From: JAIQFV01 sp041494885
Lineage (GTDB): Bacteria > Acidobacteriota > Terriglobia > JAIQFV01
Direction of reading: 5' to 3'
Assembly: GCA_041494885.1 (NCBI GenBank)
Contig: JBGQBO010000015.1
Span: forward strand, 40,213 to 104,212
Length of the DNA stretch: 64,000 nucleotides
The notes under the pieces were generated by a model, which did not search any database, was not told the origin of the DNA, and saw nothing but the letters and a program-made list of their open reading frames with translations. This document shows, piece by piece, positions 8,747 to 19,000 of the stretch (positions are counted from its first letter, which is position 1; the number at the start of each line of letters is the position of its first letter). A program made the translations under genes and the position numbers.

Positions 8747-10021
8747 CTAGGCTGGAACCTTAACCGCGCCTACCGCACGGGCCTCTGACGGGATTTGGGG
8801 ACGCTTCGCCAACATCTCACAGATGAGCGCGATCAAAGCCAGAACCGCCGCCGTGTAGAAGGCAGCCTGGTAGTTCTTGTACTTGTCGAAGAGTATGCCC
8901 CCAATCCTGGGTCCGATGACCCCGGCCACTCCCCACGCTGTGAAGAGCAGACCGTAATTGATCCCCGCATTCTTAGTTCCCCAAAAATCGGAGGTGGCGG
9001 AGCCATTCACCGAAAGCTGCGTGCCATAGCACCAGTACACAATGAAAACCATGACATACAGGGCGGCCACGTTGCTCCCTGTGAGGTAGAGCAGCGGCAT
9101 GGCGACCATGGAGATGGCGATCATCAAGCGCAAGACGTTGAGCCGGCCAAGCGCGTCGGACATCCAGCCCGACAAAATGCGGCCGGAGGCATTTCCTATG
9201 GCGCCGACGACAAGTCCCATCGTGGCCAACGCAGCGCCTGGTATGCCCGCACTCTTAGCAAAAGGGACAAGCTGGCTGATGACCATCAAACCTGCCGACG
9301 TCCCAAGGGCATACGCGATCCACATGAAATAGAATGCTGGAGTGCGCACCGTTTCGCCAGGGGAGAACTCGTACGTTGTGGCAGCGGATTTGGAAGCCGG
9401 AGCCGGAGACCATCCATGGGGCTTGTAGCCAACCGGAGGGTTCCTCAACAGAAATGCCCCAAACATCGTCATGACCAGGAAGATCCCACCCAGCATCATG
9501 AAGGTTGTACGCCAACCGAAGTGCGGGATCATGTAAAGGTTGGCAAGTGGTCCGAAAATGGCGGACCCTCCACCATATCCCGCCACAGCAAGCCCAACCG
9601 CGAGGCCGCGCTTATCGGGGAACCACTTCGCCATTACGGGAATGGGGGTGGCATAGCCAAAGCCATTGCCCAAACCGCCAATGACGCCAAAACAAATAAT
9701 CAGGTAGTTCAAGCTGCTCGTGTAAGACGAGAGAAAGAACCCGACACTGACCAACAAGCCCCCAGTGATCGAAATCCACAAAGGCCCGAGTTTATCCTGC
9801 AGGCGTCCGGCCACGATAAAGGTCAGCGCAAAGACAACCACGGCGATGGTGAATACCCAGGTCGTGTCGGCGCGCTTCCAGCCAAATTCCTTTTCAAGAG
9901 GAGCGACGAACACGCTCCACGCGTAAAGGGAGCCCAACGCCAGGTTCATGGACACTCCCCCGACGACGTGCCACCACCGATTGAGATGGCCTTCGGGGGT
10001 TGATGAAACATTCGTTGCCAT
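8747..10021 (-). CDS. OFA-family major facilitator (oxalate/formate antiporter-like)
   Basis: Inner-membrane carrier with 12 predicted spans, 424 residues. The N-terminal half is typical of the oxalate/formate antiporter family: LALGSLYAWSVFVAPLEKEF in span 1, GRLQDKLGP in the loop 2-3, GGLGNGFGYATPIPVMAKWF in spans 4-5 and a glycine-rich YGGGSAIFGPL. The start is firm, with AGGAGG seven bases before the ATG. Family members carry oxalate, formate or other small carboxylates, and some have unknown substrates. Its place between glycolate oxidase/ABC genes and a formate dehydrogenase operon supports transport of a C1-C2 acid, but this is inference. It is transcribed alone or with the porin upstream. 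Confidence 0.88.
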   Translation of the reverse strand: MATNVSSTPEGHLNRWWHVVGGVSMNLALGSLYAWSVFVAPLEKEFGWKRADTTWVFTIAVVVFALTFIVAGRLQDKLGPLWISITGGLLVSVGFFLSSYTSSLNYLIICFGVIGGLGNGFGYATPIPVMAKWFPDKRGLAVGLAVAGYGGGSAIFGPLANLYMIPHFGWRTTFMMLGGIFLVMTMFGAFLLRNPPVGYKPHGWSPAPASKSAATTYEFSPGETVRTPAFYFMWIAYALGTSAGLMVISQLVPFAKSAGIPGAALATMGLVVGAIGNASGRILSGWMSDALGRLNVLRLMIAISMVAMPLLYLTGSNVAALYVMVFIVYWCYGTQLSVNGSATSDFWGTKNAGINYGLLFTAWGVAGVIGPRIGGILFDKYKNYQAAFYTAAVLALIALICEMLAKRPQIPSEARAVGAVKVPA

Positions 10022-10433
10022 AGTGAAGCCTCCTATTCCTTATTTATTATTTGACTCCAAGGCTGTCTGAGCTCCAGACAACCACGCAACCCTTGGATCC
10101 AGGATATTGCGCACCCCAAGGGCACCACAGTCCTTCCCAAGGCGATGTTCATTACCCCCGCGAAGGAAACTTTCAAAACATCAATCCCGAACAGAAGATC
10201 AACTCAGCCGCCGAGTTAGTCCGTCCCTGGCTCAAGGTGGTGTGTCCCAATATGAAGAAAAGGGCCGAAAACAAGGGAAGAACAGTCCACTCGCCGAAGC
10301 TGATGCAACACCAAAAAAACCCCATGCTGGAGGCGTAGCCCCCGACATGAGTGGTCACTTTCGAATACCGCTTCCCCCCCAACTGGGAAGCGGGGGAAAA
10401 GAGCGGAATGCTCTTCTCCCACGTGCGCCTTCA
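10022..10433. other. Gap between porin and OFA carrier genes
   Basis: About 410 non-coding bases between two minus-strand genes. The only structure I see is a 9-base inverted repeat, CCGCTTCCC at 10368-10376 and GGGAAGCGG at 10385-10393, near the porin stop. Next to it lies a smaller GAAGAGC/GCTCTT hairpin that could help end the porin transcript. The carrier promoter must lie here but is not obvious. Confidence 0.45.
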
Positions 10434-12362
10434 TCAGAAAGTGGTCATGACAGATAGCTGTTCTCGGCGGTCATGCCAGACATGAGCCGGGAGTCCTCTG
10501 AAAATGGGAAGAGCTCCCACATTGTTGGCCGAACGCGTGCGGTAATACGATTCTTCAAATGCGAAAGTCAAATATTTATTGAACTTGTAATTGAGGTTGG
10601 AAAGGTACAAGTCACCGATGGCGCGATTGGCCGCTGCCACATGACGCACGTCACGCGGATTGGCTTCGTCAAACCCGTAATGAAAAGTCATCGACCAACC
10701 CGCCCCCCGTCCTACAGGATCCGCTCCCAGGAGACGAGACAACGGCAAGCCGAGCTCAATGAATCCCCCTTTGGCCCTGACGGGACGTTGCGGCGCGAGG
10801 GTTGGAACTCCATTGAGGAGACCAAAAATGACGGTGGAGGCTCCATCGATGGAGAGTGCCGACGTTTGTCCGGTCAGTCCAGCCGGGTCGTTGAATTCGG
10901 AGAAGATCTGGCCTTCAAAATAGAACCGCAGGTCTTCACCGTTATAAGCCTTCATGAGCAACGTGAACCAGCGCGTGGGGAGTTGGACTTCGAGGGTCCC
11001 ACCATAGCGGGAGCTGTCCACCTGGGCACCGGTTGGAAATGCCGCTTTAAAGGCCGCCGGCACACCCGCGGCCGTGATGACCGCAGCCCGCTGGCCGTAC
11101 ATCCAGCTCGCAATGAGTTGCGCAGGCGCCACGCCCGGCGACCTGTCCAATTGGAACTGTGTCACGAAACGACCTTGCAATTCGGGAATACTGGAGTCGG
11201 TCCCTTGTCGCTCGCCGAACCCGAGCTGGTTTGCAATACCCAGGGCGTTCGTCCCCAGATCCGTCGGCAGATTTCCGAAAGCGGGAAGAACCAGGGCAAA
11301 CTCGGGCTCGAATTTTAGATTTCGAGAGCCGCCGAAGTTGTGACTCACGCCAAAGCGGAACTGCGGGGCACGCTCATAGAGGGATCCATAGCCGATGCCG
11401 AGGCCCGTCGTCTCAATGAAATAGGGCAAGGTCGAAGAGGCAAAGGGAGTCCAATCCTGACCAAAGAGGGCGAAGGCGCTCGTCTTGTCAGAAAATTTCT
11501 TGTCCACTCGTAGCCACCCCAGGCGGATCTGGAGCGCATTGGAACGGATGGAAGAAATGTTCCGATTATTCACTCGGGAGAAGTTGCCTTCAAAGTCCGC
11601 TTCAACTTTTGCGGTAATCGTGATGTCCTTCGACGGGTCCAGCCATTCGAAGTCGGCGCCAACTCGAAGCGCACGGGCATTGATATGAAGTTCGGGCGAA
11701 CCGAATGGGCCGGTGTCCCCGATGGAAAAGCCCGGCAGAGGGAAATCGTTGCCGGCCGGAGACGAAGTGTCATGGATGAGACTCGCTTTAAACAAGCCAT
11801 ACGGCTTTATCTTAATGTCGTTCCCAATGCGGATCACGGGCAGGAGACCATCCCGTTTGTAGGGAGCGTCACCCGCCAAGCCCAACGCACGGATAGGAGC
11901 TACCGCCGGAATCACCGGAGGGGGGGCCGTCTCGGGTGGAGCAGGAGAGGCGCTGGCTCCAGACCATGGGTCGGGAGGAGCGGTATTTCGTGCCGACATT
12001 ACTCCAGGGTCGAGGCTGTCCCTGGAATCCCTCGGGACTGCGATACCCGCATAGTTGAGCGAGGCAACCAGGTTGCGCCCGGGTGCGTAGGCCGCGAAAG
12101 AGGCTGCCATCTCATCATATTCCTTTTGACTGATGAGTCCTTTCGACACCAGGAGCTTCGCCAATTTCAATTGACTGTCGGCGGACGACGTGGCTTGATT
12201 TAATGATGTCGCCTCCTCCGGAGTAATAATACCCTTCGCCTGAAGCAGGCGGACCAGCGGGTTTGGAGCCGGGGGAGAGCCGTCCTTTTGCTGCGCCATG
12301 CTTAGAGTTGCCATGGCGAAAAGCACGAGCACTACAAGTATCATTTGCGATGACTTTTTCAT
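10434..12362 (-). CDS. Outer-membrane beta-barrel porin (DcaP/OprP-like)
   Basis: Predicted outer-membrane channel, 642 residues. A Sec signal peptide covers the first 23 or so residues (MKKSSQMILVVLVLFAMATL, cleavage after SMA). The next 70 residues carry two short helical segments that resemble each other (LLQAKGIITPEEA and LLVSKGLISQKEYDEM) and look like SHOCT-type motifs. A low-complexity Pro/Ala linker follows, and from about residue 180 alternating amphipathic strands typical of a porin barrel (KPYGLFKASLIHDTSS, LRVGADFEWLDPSKDITI). The last residue is Phe, as barrel insertion prefers. The ATG at 12362 has GAGGAG eight bases upstream; the longer frame to 12440 adds an implausible basic stretch. 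Substrate unknown. Confidence 0.75.
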   Translation of the reverse strand: MKKSSQMILVVLVLFAMATLSMAQQKDGSPPAPNPLVRLLQAKGIITPEEATSLNQATSSADSQLKLAKLLVSKGLISQKEYDEMAASFAAYAPGRNLVASLNYAGIAVPRDSRDSLDPGVMSARNTAPPDPWSGASASPAPPETAPPPVIPAVAPIRALGLAGDAPYKRDGLLPVIRIGNDIKIKPYGLFKASLIHDTSSPAGNDFPLPGFSIGDTGPFGSPELHINARALRVGADFEWLDPSKDITITAKVEADFEGNFSRVNNRNISSIRSNALQIRLGWLRVDKKFSDKTSAFALFGQDWTPFASSTLPYFIETTGLGIGYGSLYERAPQFRFGVSHNFGGSRNLKFEPEFALVLPAFGNLPTDLGTNALGIANQLGFGERQGTDSSIPELQGRFVTQFQLDRSPGVAPAQLIASWMYGQRAAVITAAGVPAAFKAAFPTGAQVDSSRYGGTLEVQLPTRWFTLLMKAYNGEDLRFYFEGQIFSEFNDPAGLTGQTSALSIDGASTVIFGLLNGVPTLAPQRPVRAKGGFIELGLPLSRLLGADPVGRGAGWSMTFHYGFDEANPRDVRHVAAANRAIGDLYLSNLNYKFNKYLTFAFEESYYRTRSANNVGALPIFRGLPAHVWHDRREQLSVMTTF

Positions 12363-13409
12363 CTGCTTACTCCTCCTCATGGGTTGTCGTGGCCGGACTG
12401 CGCGGATCAGTCGAACCGGTTGCTTTTGATGCGGGATCACATTGAATCAAGGAAAGGTGCAAGTCACAGCCGCGAAGAACGGTCCGTGCGAATGTTGTGG
12501 TGTATAACGTCGGGAAACTTCTTACGAAATCAATTTCGAGTTTGACAGTGGGCGTGAGTACCTGGGATAAATCGAGTCACCTGAATAAATGCCAAATAGA
12601 AAAGACGTCCTCAAAACATGATACTGGTTCGCCGATGGGGACGCGCGTCACCCAGCGGCCACGACTCCCGGTGAAAAGATATTACTTTTGAGGATGAAGC
12701 CGGTGCGACGCCGGATGGGGACTCGAACACAGGACTTGAAGGCTTTGAAAGAATCCAACTGGGGTATTTTGAGCGATCGGCTCGTCATTCCAAGCCTGTT
12801 TTTATGGGGCGGCCAGTTTAGAGTATTCGACGGGAGGGGCCGGCACGGTGAACACCGATGGCTCTTGTATGTTTCGGTAAGAAATAAGAATGATAAGAAT
12901 GAATTGAATTCCAGTTGGGTTTGTCGGAATACGATAGGAATGATTTCATCACTGGAGGAAGAATTGGGTTGGGATGAGTACCAAGGGGACCGAGGAGGCA
13001 GTACACCCCCCCGCAATAGAGCACCCGCACAAGAACTCGCTTTCTCCATCGGGTCTGACCCTTTCGCAGGTAAGCTTAACCTGCGACCCCAATAAGATTC
13101 GATGACTCTACTTAGAGACTCCTGCCCTGTCAAGCGAAATCATAGACGCACAATGAATACAGCAACATCTCTGAAGTGTCTCGGAGGGCAGGTCTTATAG
13201 GACCAGGGAACACCTCGAAGATTTCCTAGGCCACTCATGGATTCGTTAGAGTCAGACCTTGTTTTTTCCGCTTCCTGACTCGCTTCAATTGCCGGGATCT
13301 GATCCCACTCCAGGCGTAGAATCGAAATCGGAGGGTCCATTCCAAGAACTGACGCGTTTACCATGATTTGATTTCTCGCCCCCAACGTGTCCGGGAGCGG
13401 AATCCTGTC
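12363..13409. other. One-kilobase stretch without a convincing gene
   Basis: About 1,050 bases between fdhE and the porin gene. Several frames of 60-160 codons are open on both strands, but none has a ribosome site, a recognisable domain or protein-like composition. On the plus strand TTGACA at 12541-12546 with an 18-base spacer and GATAAA resembles a sigma-70 promoter that points at no gene I can recognise. The stretch may be decayed sequence or hold an RNA I cannot identify. Confidence 0.45.
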
Positions 13410-14288
13410 CTACATCCCGGCCAGATTGGGATGGATCTTTGTGTAACCATGATCCTGCGCCCAGAGGTCGAGAGGAATGGCTGCCAGTTCGTCCACCGGA
13501 GGAACAGCCCGGTTATCTTTGGTCAGGTCGATGGTCTTGATGTAACACTTGCAAGCGTCGCAACAATCAACGCGAACGTAAGGAAGTTCCTCGGCCTGAT
13601 AGTAAGGGAGCTTGTGAGGATCCTGTTCGGAGCAAGACACACATGCGATTCGCAGAAAGGGCCACAACGTCAAGCAATCCCCACACATCAAAAATCGGCG
13701 ACCCCCCTCGGCGCTTCCTTCCAGGAGGCCGGGCATGGAAGTGTCATTTGAAAGAAACGCCACCTGCGGTTTGCGTCCGCAAAAAGGGCACATGCGATGG
13801 GGCTGTGGTTCCTCGGTTATGGCGGTCTGGTCCGTGGCGTTGGCGATCAGAAGATTTGAATCGAAGGGGAGGATTTGACTGGTGGCAAGGAGTTCCAGAT
13901 AGGGTTGAAGAGCGGCCCGTGCAAAGAGATCCTGATCAGAATTCATTTCTCCATTCCAGTAGCCGGCCAGCTTCTCTTTCCACCCCGCCCTCTCCACAAT
14001 AAGTTCCTCCGCCTGCACAATCAGGGCCTGGGAGCCTTTTCGCCGGGCCAGTTCCAGCAAGGAGTCAAAGTGATCCAGGAAGAGCGGGTGATCGACTTCA
14101 AAGGAACCGGTGAGCGGTCGGTTCCGTGACGCCTCGGCAAGCCTTTTGAAGGCGTCATGCTGCCATTTCAGGATCTCAATATAAAACATCAGGATCTTGC
14201 CTGAAGGCGTTTCAGGTTTGGCGAGGTTCTCGGCACGTTGAATCCGGCAGTCCCAAGTGTATTTGATGGGCATAAGGCACGAGGTCAT
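13410..14288 (-). CDS. fdhE: Formate dehydrogenase accessory protein FdhE
   Basis: Cytoplasmic maturation factor for Mo-containing formate dehydrogenase. The C-terminal half has the four CxxC-type pairs that bind rubredoxin-like iron in the family: CPFCGRKP, LMCGDCLTLWPF, IACVSCSEQDPHK and VDCCDACKCYIKTID. The protein then ends in the expected DLWAQDHGYTKIHPN segment. The start is uncertain. I use the ATG at 14288, which follows AGAGAAG, giving 292 residues against about 309 in E. coli; a GTG at 14345 and an ATG at 14273 are alternatives. It is the last gene of the fdoGHI-fdhE operon, about 150 bases after fdoI, which confirms the role. Confidence 0.9.
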   Translation of the reverse strand: MTSCLMPIKYTWDCRIQRAENLAKPETPSGKILMFYIEILKWQHDAFKRLAEASRNRPLTGSFEVDHPLFLDHFDSLLELARRKGSQALIVQAEELIVERAGWKEKLAGYWNGEMNSDQDLFARAALQPYLELLATSQILPFDSNLLIANATDQTAITEEPQPHRMCPFCGRKPQVAFLSNDTSMPGLLEGSAEGGRRFLMCGDCLTLWPFLRIACVSCSEQDPHKLPYYQAEELPYVRVDCCDACKCYIKTIDLTKDNRAVPPVDELAAIPLDLWAQDHGYTKIHPNLAGM

Positions 14289-14438
14289 GAAGCTTCTCTG
14301 ATGACTCCGGGAGTTCCTCTCGGTCCCGGCCGTTCGCCCGGGCACCTGAATCCAGCGGCGGACACCTGAAGATCAAGGAGGCATAAAAAATGGCGGAACC
14401 GGGCGTCCCGCCATCTAGGATTCGTCCAAGGGGCAGGG

Positions 14439-15119
14439 TTATTTTTTCTCCCCCGTGACCTCGCGATACCAACGGGCGTGGTGCCACTTGGCCCAGTCCT
14501 TCGTGACCGTGCCCCGCGTCATCGCGCGAAACGTACCCGGCATGGCAGTCGTCGACATGTAGATGTGGTAAATGATCCCGATCACGAAAGCGACAAAAGT
14601 AATTTCATGGAGCCAGTACGAAACCGTCCGCAAAAAATAAGGAAACGCTGTGGGAAACCACATCACAATGCCAGAAGCCAGGAAGGCGATGGCCCCCCAG
14701 AAAACAGCCCAGAAATAAATCTTTTGACCGGCGTTATACTTGCCCACATTCTGCAGTTCGCTCTCGTAGCGGATGTAAGGTCCGAAGTTGTCCTTCCACT
14801 CTTCATCGCCCGATTCCTTCCTCATCTTCGTCTTCCAATAGCGGTAGAGAAAAAAGACGGCGATGGTAAATCCCAGGGCGAACCAAGGATGCAGCGTTCG
14901 TACCATCGGCCCTCCCCCGAAAACTCCCGCCCATCCTGCGAAGAAGGGAGTAAAGATCACAAAACCTGTGAACAGCGACAGGGAGAAAAAGATCGCGACA
15001 AGCCAGTGAGTCAGGCGCACCGCCGCGGTGTGGCGGACGAGCAGCCCGTTCACCACCAGGTCTTCTTTTTCCCGTGCCAAGGTCGCGAGTTGAGATTGAG
15101 TCATTACTTCCTGGCTCAT
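14439..15119 (-). CDS. fdoI: Formate dehydrogenase cytochrome b556 (gamma) subunit
   Basis: Membrane subunit that takes electrons from the beta subunit through two hemes b and reduces quinone. The 226 residues contain four predicted spans, and histidines suited to heme binding occur in RLTHWLVAIFFSLSLFTG (span 1), TLHPWFALGFTIAVFFLYRY (span 2) and YWLHEITFVAFVIGIIYHIY (span 4). It ends with the cytoplasmic KWHHARWYREVTGEKK tail usual for this family. A GGAGG site precedes the ATG. It starts two bases after the fdoH stop, so the three subunit genes are co-translated. Together they form a membrane-bound, probably periplasm-facing formate:quinone oxidoreductase. Confidence 0.92.
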   Translation of the reverse strand: MSQEVMTQSQLATLAREKEDLVVNGLLVRHTAAVRLTHWLVAIFFSLSLFTGFVIFTPFFAGWAGVFGGGPMVRTLHPWFALGFTIAVFFLYRYWKTKMRKESGDEEWKDNFGPYIRYESELQNVGKYNAGQKIYFWAVFWGAIAFLASGIVMWFPTAFPYFLRTVSYWLHEITFVAFVIGIIYHIYMSTTAMPGTFRAMTRGTVTKDWAKWHHARWYREVTGEKK

Positions 15120-15121
15120 GG

Positions 15122-16024
15122 CTACACCTCCTCTCTGTCAGCTTTACGCATGCCCGGGGCTTCATTGCGTCCGTACCGGACATAGTGAATGATCGTCCCC
15201 AGCAGAGCGCCGATCATCAGCAAGGAACCGATCGGCTTGAGGGCATGTTTCCACACGGAGACGGTCCAGGGGACGTGCGGATCTTTTGGCAGCCCATAAA
15301 GTTCGGGTTGATCACCGAGGCCGAGCACATAGATGACCCCGGTCCCCCCCACGCCCGGGGGGTCGTAGATGGCAGCCTTCTCGTAGCCGTTGTGCTTCAA
15401 CTGCTCCACCCGTGCATTGGCGATCTGCACCAGATGCTCCTTGGTCCCGAACTCGAGGCAGCCCGTGGGACAGGCCTTGATGCAGGCGGGCTCCAACCCG
15501 TAAGCCAAACGATCGGTACACAGCGTGCACTTGTACACCTTCTTGGTCCGCTTGTGGAGACGAGGGATGTCGAACGGACATCCCGTGACGCAATACTCGC
15601 ACCCGATGCAATGCTCCTGCTGGAAATCCACCACTCCGTTGGTGTACTGGACGATTGCGCCGGGGGCGGGACACGCCTTCAGGCAGCCGGGGTCGTCGCA
15701 ATGCATGCACTGGTCTTTGGCCATCAACCAGTGGAATTTCTCCGACCCATCCGGCCTCTTTTCGACATGTTCGTTAAACCGGATCAGGTTCCAAAAGTTG
15801 GCGGTCAGATCGGGCATCGTCTGGTACGAGCCGAACTCGCGGGATGGTTCCAGCTCCGTTTCCACATTAAACAGATCGTTCCACTCCTGGCATGCCACTT
15901 CGCAGGCCTTGCAACCGATGCAGGTCGTCGTATCAATCAACTTGGCAACGGTCGGTGCGGTCCGCACACCCGTGGCCGGGGAAGGAGTAGCCGAAATTCT
16001 TCTGAGTTCCATGTTACTGGGCAT
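15122..16024 (-). CDS. fdoH: Formate dehydrogenase iron-sulfur (beta) subunit
   Basis: Electron-transfer subunit with four 4Fe-4S clusters. Cysteine groups are CIGCKACEVACQEW (near residue 36), CMHCDDPGCLKACP, CIGCEYCVTGCPF and CTLCTDRL with CIKACPTGC. A single C-terminal membrane anchor (GSLLMIGALLGTIIHYVRYG, around residue 265) ties the subunit to the membrane, as in E. coli FdnH/FdoH. The length of 300 residues is normal for the family. AAAGGAGG eight bases before the ATG at 16024 fixes the start. It follows fdoG by 17 bases. It passes electrons from the Mo/Se catalytic subunit to the cytochrome b subunit. Confidence 0.95.
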   Translation of the reverse strand: MPSNMELRRISATPSPATGVRTAPTVAKLIDTTTCIGCKACEVACQEWNDLFNVETELEPSREFGSYQTMPDLTANFWNLIRFNEHVEKRPDGSEKFHWLMAKDQCMHCDDPGCLKACPAPGAIVQYTNGVVDFQQEHCIGCEYCVTGCPFDIPRLHKRTKKVYKCTLCTDRLAYGLEPACIKACPTGCLEFGTKEHLVQIANARVEQLKHNGYEKAAIYDPPGVGGTGVIYVLGLGDQPELYGLPKDPHVPWTVSVWKHALKPIGSLLMIGALLGTIIHYVRYGRNEAPGMRKADREEV

Positions 16025-16041
16025 TCAAATATCCTCCTTTC

Positions 16042-19000
16042 CTAAGCCTTGTCCAGAGCGACCAGGAAGGCCTTGTACTCTGGAGTTGAGGAGTTAGGGT
16101 CGAGTGCCGTGGGTGTCAAAGTGTTTGCAAGCGGACCGACCGATTTGCCGGCGAAACCCCAGTGAATGGGGAAGCCGATCTGCCACACGATCTTCCCGGC
16201 GACCTTGAGCGGGCGAATTCGCTTCGTCACCATCGCCTTCCCTTCGACAGAACCGCGGGCCGAGGAGACCTTCACTCGATCGCCATTCTTAATTCCTTTC
16301 TCCGCCGCCAGTCCTTCGGGAATCTCCACGAAGAACTCTTGTTGCAGCTGGTTCAGGATGGCTTCATGTTTGGTCCAATAATGGAAATGTTCCGTCAGGC
16401 GATAGGTCGTGCACACGATGGGAAACTTGTCCCGTTTGCCGTAGACATCCATGTTGGTCTTGAACAACTTCGTCACGGGATTGGAACTGACCTTGGGATG
16501 CAGGGGATTATCCACGGGCGTTTCATAAGGCTCATAATGCTCCGGGAACGGGCCATCATTCATGTCGACGGCGTAGAGCTTGCCCACGCCTTCGGGATTC
16601 ATGATGAACGGCCCGATCATTTCTTCGGGCTTGAAATCCGGCTTGTAATCGGGGACGTCGCCGACCCACTTTTCACCATTCCACCAAATGCCCGGGCGCT
16701 TGGGATCCCAGGGCTTGCCGTTCAGGTCTGCCGACGCCCGGTTGTACATGACGCGACGATTGGAAGGCCAGTTAAAGGCCCAGTTGTGATACATGCCGAG
16801 CCCGCCGGAATCATCGATGGGATTGCGCCGCTGCGACAAATTGCCCGCCTCCGTAAAATAGCCGGAGTGCAACCAGTTGCCGCTGAGCGTTTTCCCGTCG
16901 GCACGTAGCACTGCGTAACCGGGCACCTGCTGGCCCTTCTTGTAATCCACCTTCGTCTTCTCGTCGGTGAAGTCTTCGAGCACCTTCCCGTTGATCTCCT
17001 TGGCGACTTCCTCAAGATTCGGGCTGACCGGATTCGAGTAGCCCCATGCCATTTTGACCACCGGGTCCGGAAGCTTGCCGCCCTCCTTGGTGTAAAGCTC
17101 TTTCAGCTTCAACACCAGGCGGGCGATGATCTCCTGATCCACCTTGGCGTCACCCGGAGGATCAACCGCCTTCCACTTCCATTGCAGCCAACGAGAGGAA
17201 TTGGTAAATGCCCCGTCCTTCTCTGCGAAGTTGGCCGCGGGCAACATAAAGACCTCGGTCTTAATCTGCGCGGCGGGCGGAGGATCATACTCTTTCGGCG
17301 CCTTCCAGAATGAGGCGGTTTCCGTCTCGAAGTTTTCTGCCACAACCAGCCAATCGAGTTTCGACAGCCCTTGGATCATCTTCTTCGAATGAGGCCCATT
17401 CCCGACCGGATTCATGCCAAAAGAGAACACCCCCTTGACGATTCCGTTGTACGCGCCGTCGTAAATATAGACCCACGAATAATCGCGATCCAGTTTCGGC
17501 AGCCAGGAATACGCAAAATCGTTCTCCGCAGTGGCCGCATTGCCCCAGAACGACTTCAACAAGGACACGATAAACTTGTCCCGGTTCTCCCAATAATTCA
17601 TTGAATTGGGCCTGAGCTTCTTCGGCGTGGTTGCCTCTATATACTCCTTGAGGGTTTGCCACTCCGGTTTGGGCATGGGCAAATAGCCGGGCAGCGTGTG
17701 GGTTTGGTTCATGTCGGTTGCGCCCTGGATGTTGGCATGCCCGCGCAGCGCGTTCACGCCGCCGCCGGGTCGGCCGACGTTACCCAACAGCAATTGCATG
17801 GACGCCGCGGCGCGAATGTTCTGAACCGCCGAAGTATGGTGAGTCCATCCGAGGGCGTACATGATGGTTCCTGCTTTGTCCGCAGGGTATGAGGAACTGA
17901 TCATCTCCGCGGCCTTCTGGAAATCTTCTTTTGAACAGCCGCAGATATTCGCGACCATCTCCGGTGTGTACCGCGAGTAGTGCTTCTTCATCAATTGAAA
18001 TACACACCGCGGGTCCTCCAGCGTCATGTCAACCTTGACATAGTTGTCCGGCCCCATATCGTAACCCCACGTGGATTTGTCGTAAGCGCGTTTCTGAGGA
18101 TCAAAGCCGGAGAACAGGCCGTCGTTGTCACCGGGGAGCTGTAAACCCTCCTTGATGAGGTAAGAGGCGTTGGTGTAATTGGCGACGTATTCTTTGTGGA
18201 TGCGGTTGTTGGCGAGCATGTAGTTCATCACGCCCGCCAGGAAAGCGATGTCCGTCCCCGATCGAATCTGGACGAAATGATCGCTCACCGCCGCGGTGCG
18301 ATTGAAGCGGGGATCGACGCACACCAATTTCGCGTTGCGCGTCTTCTTGGCTTCGATGGCCCATTTGAACCCACAGGGATGGTTTTCAGCAGGGTTCCCG
18401 CCCATCACCAGGATGACATCGGCATTCTTGATATCGACCCAATTGTTCGTCATGGCCCCGCGACCGAAGGTGGCGCCCAAACTGGACACCGTGGGGCCGT
18501 GTCAAAGACGCGCCTGATTGTCGGTGTATACCACCCCCAAGGAGCGCAGCCATTTGACCAGAAGGTAATTGACCTCGTTGTTGTCGGTGCAACCCCCAAC
18601 GATCGCCATGCCGGGGCACTGGTTCACCGTCTGTCCCGCCGCATTCGTTTCTATGAAGGTGTCATCCCGCGTCTTCTTCATACGATGCGCGATGGTATCG
18701 ATCATCCAGTCCCAGCTCTTCTCCTCCCAGTGGTCGGATCCGGGAGCTCGATACATCGGCTTCGTCAAGCGGGTGTTGTTGACGATGTCATGCTTCAGGG
18801 TGATCCCCTTGGGACACAGCGTGCCCCGGTTGACGGGGTGGTCCGGATCGCCCTCGACGTGAACGACTGTAGTCCCGGTCACGTTCTTGGACTTATCGCC
18901 GAGAGTGTGAATGATCACCCCACAACTCACGGCGCAATAAGGGCACGTCGAGCGCGTTTCTGTGGTCCGCGCAATTTTCAATTCGCGCACGGCGGCATAC

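Noticed and set aside
12715..12745. tRNA-like piece (GGGGACTCGAACAC resembling a reversed T loop)
   Set aside because: No facing T stem, anticodon arm or acceptor arm could be built around it on either strand.
18502..18504. Stop codon or frameshift splitting the formate dehydrogenase gene
   Set aside because: The same frame continues across it, the context equals the Sec site of FdnG/FdoG and a SECIS-like hairpin follows, so it is read as selenocysteine.
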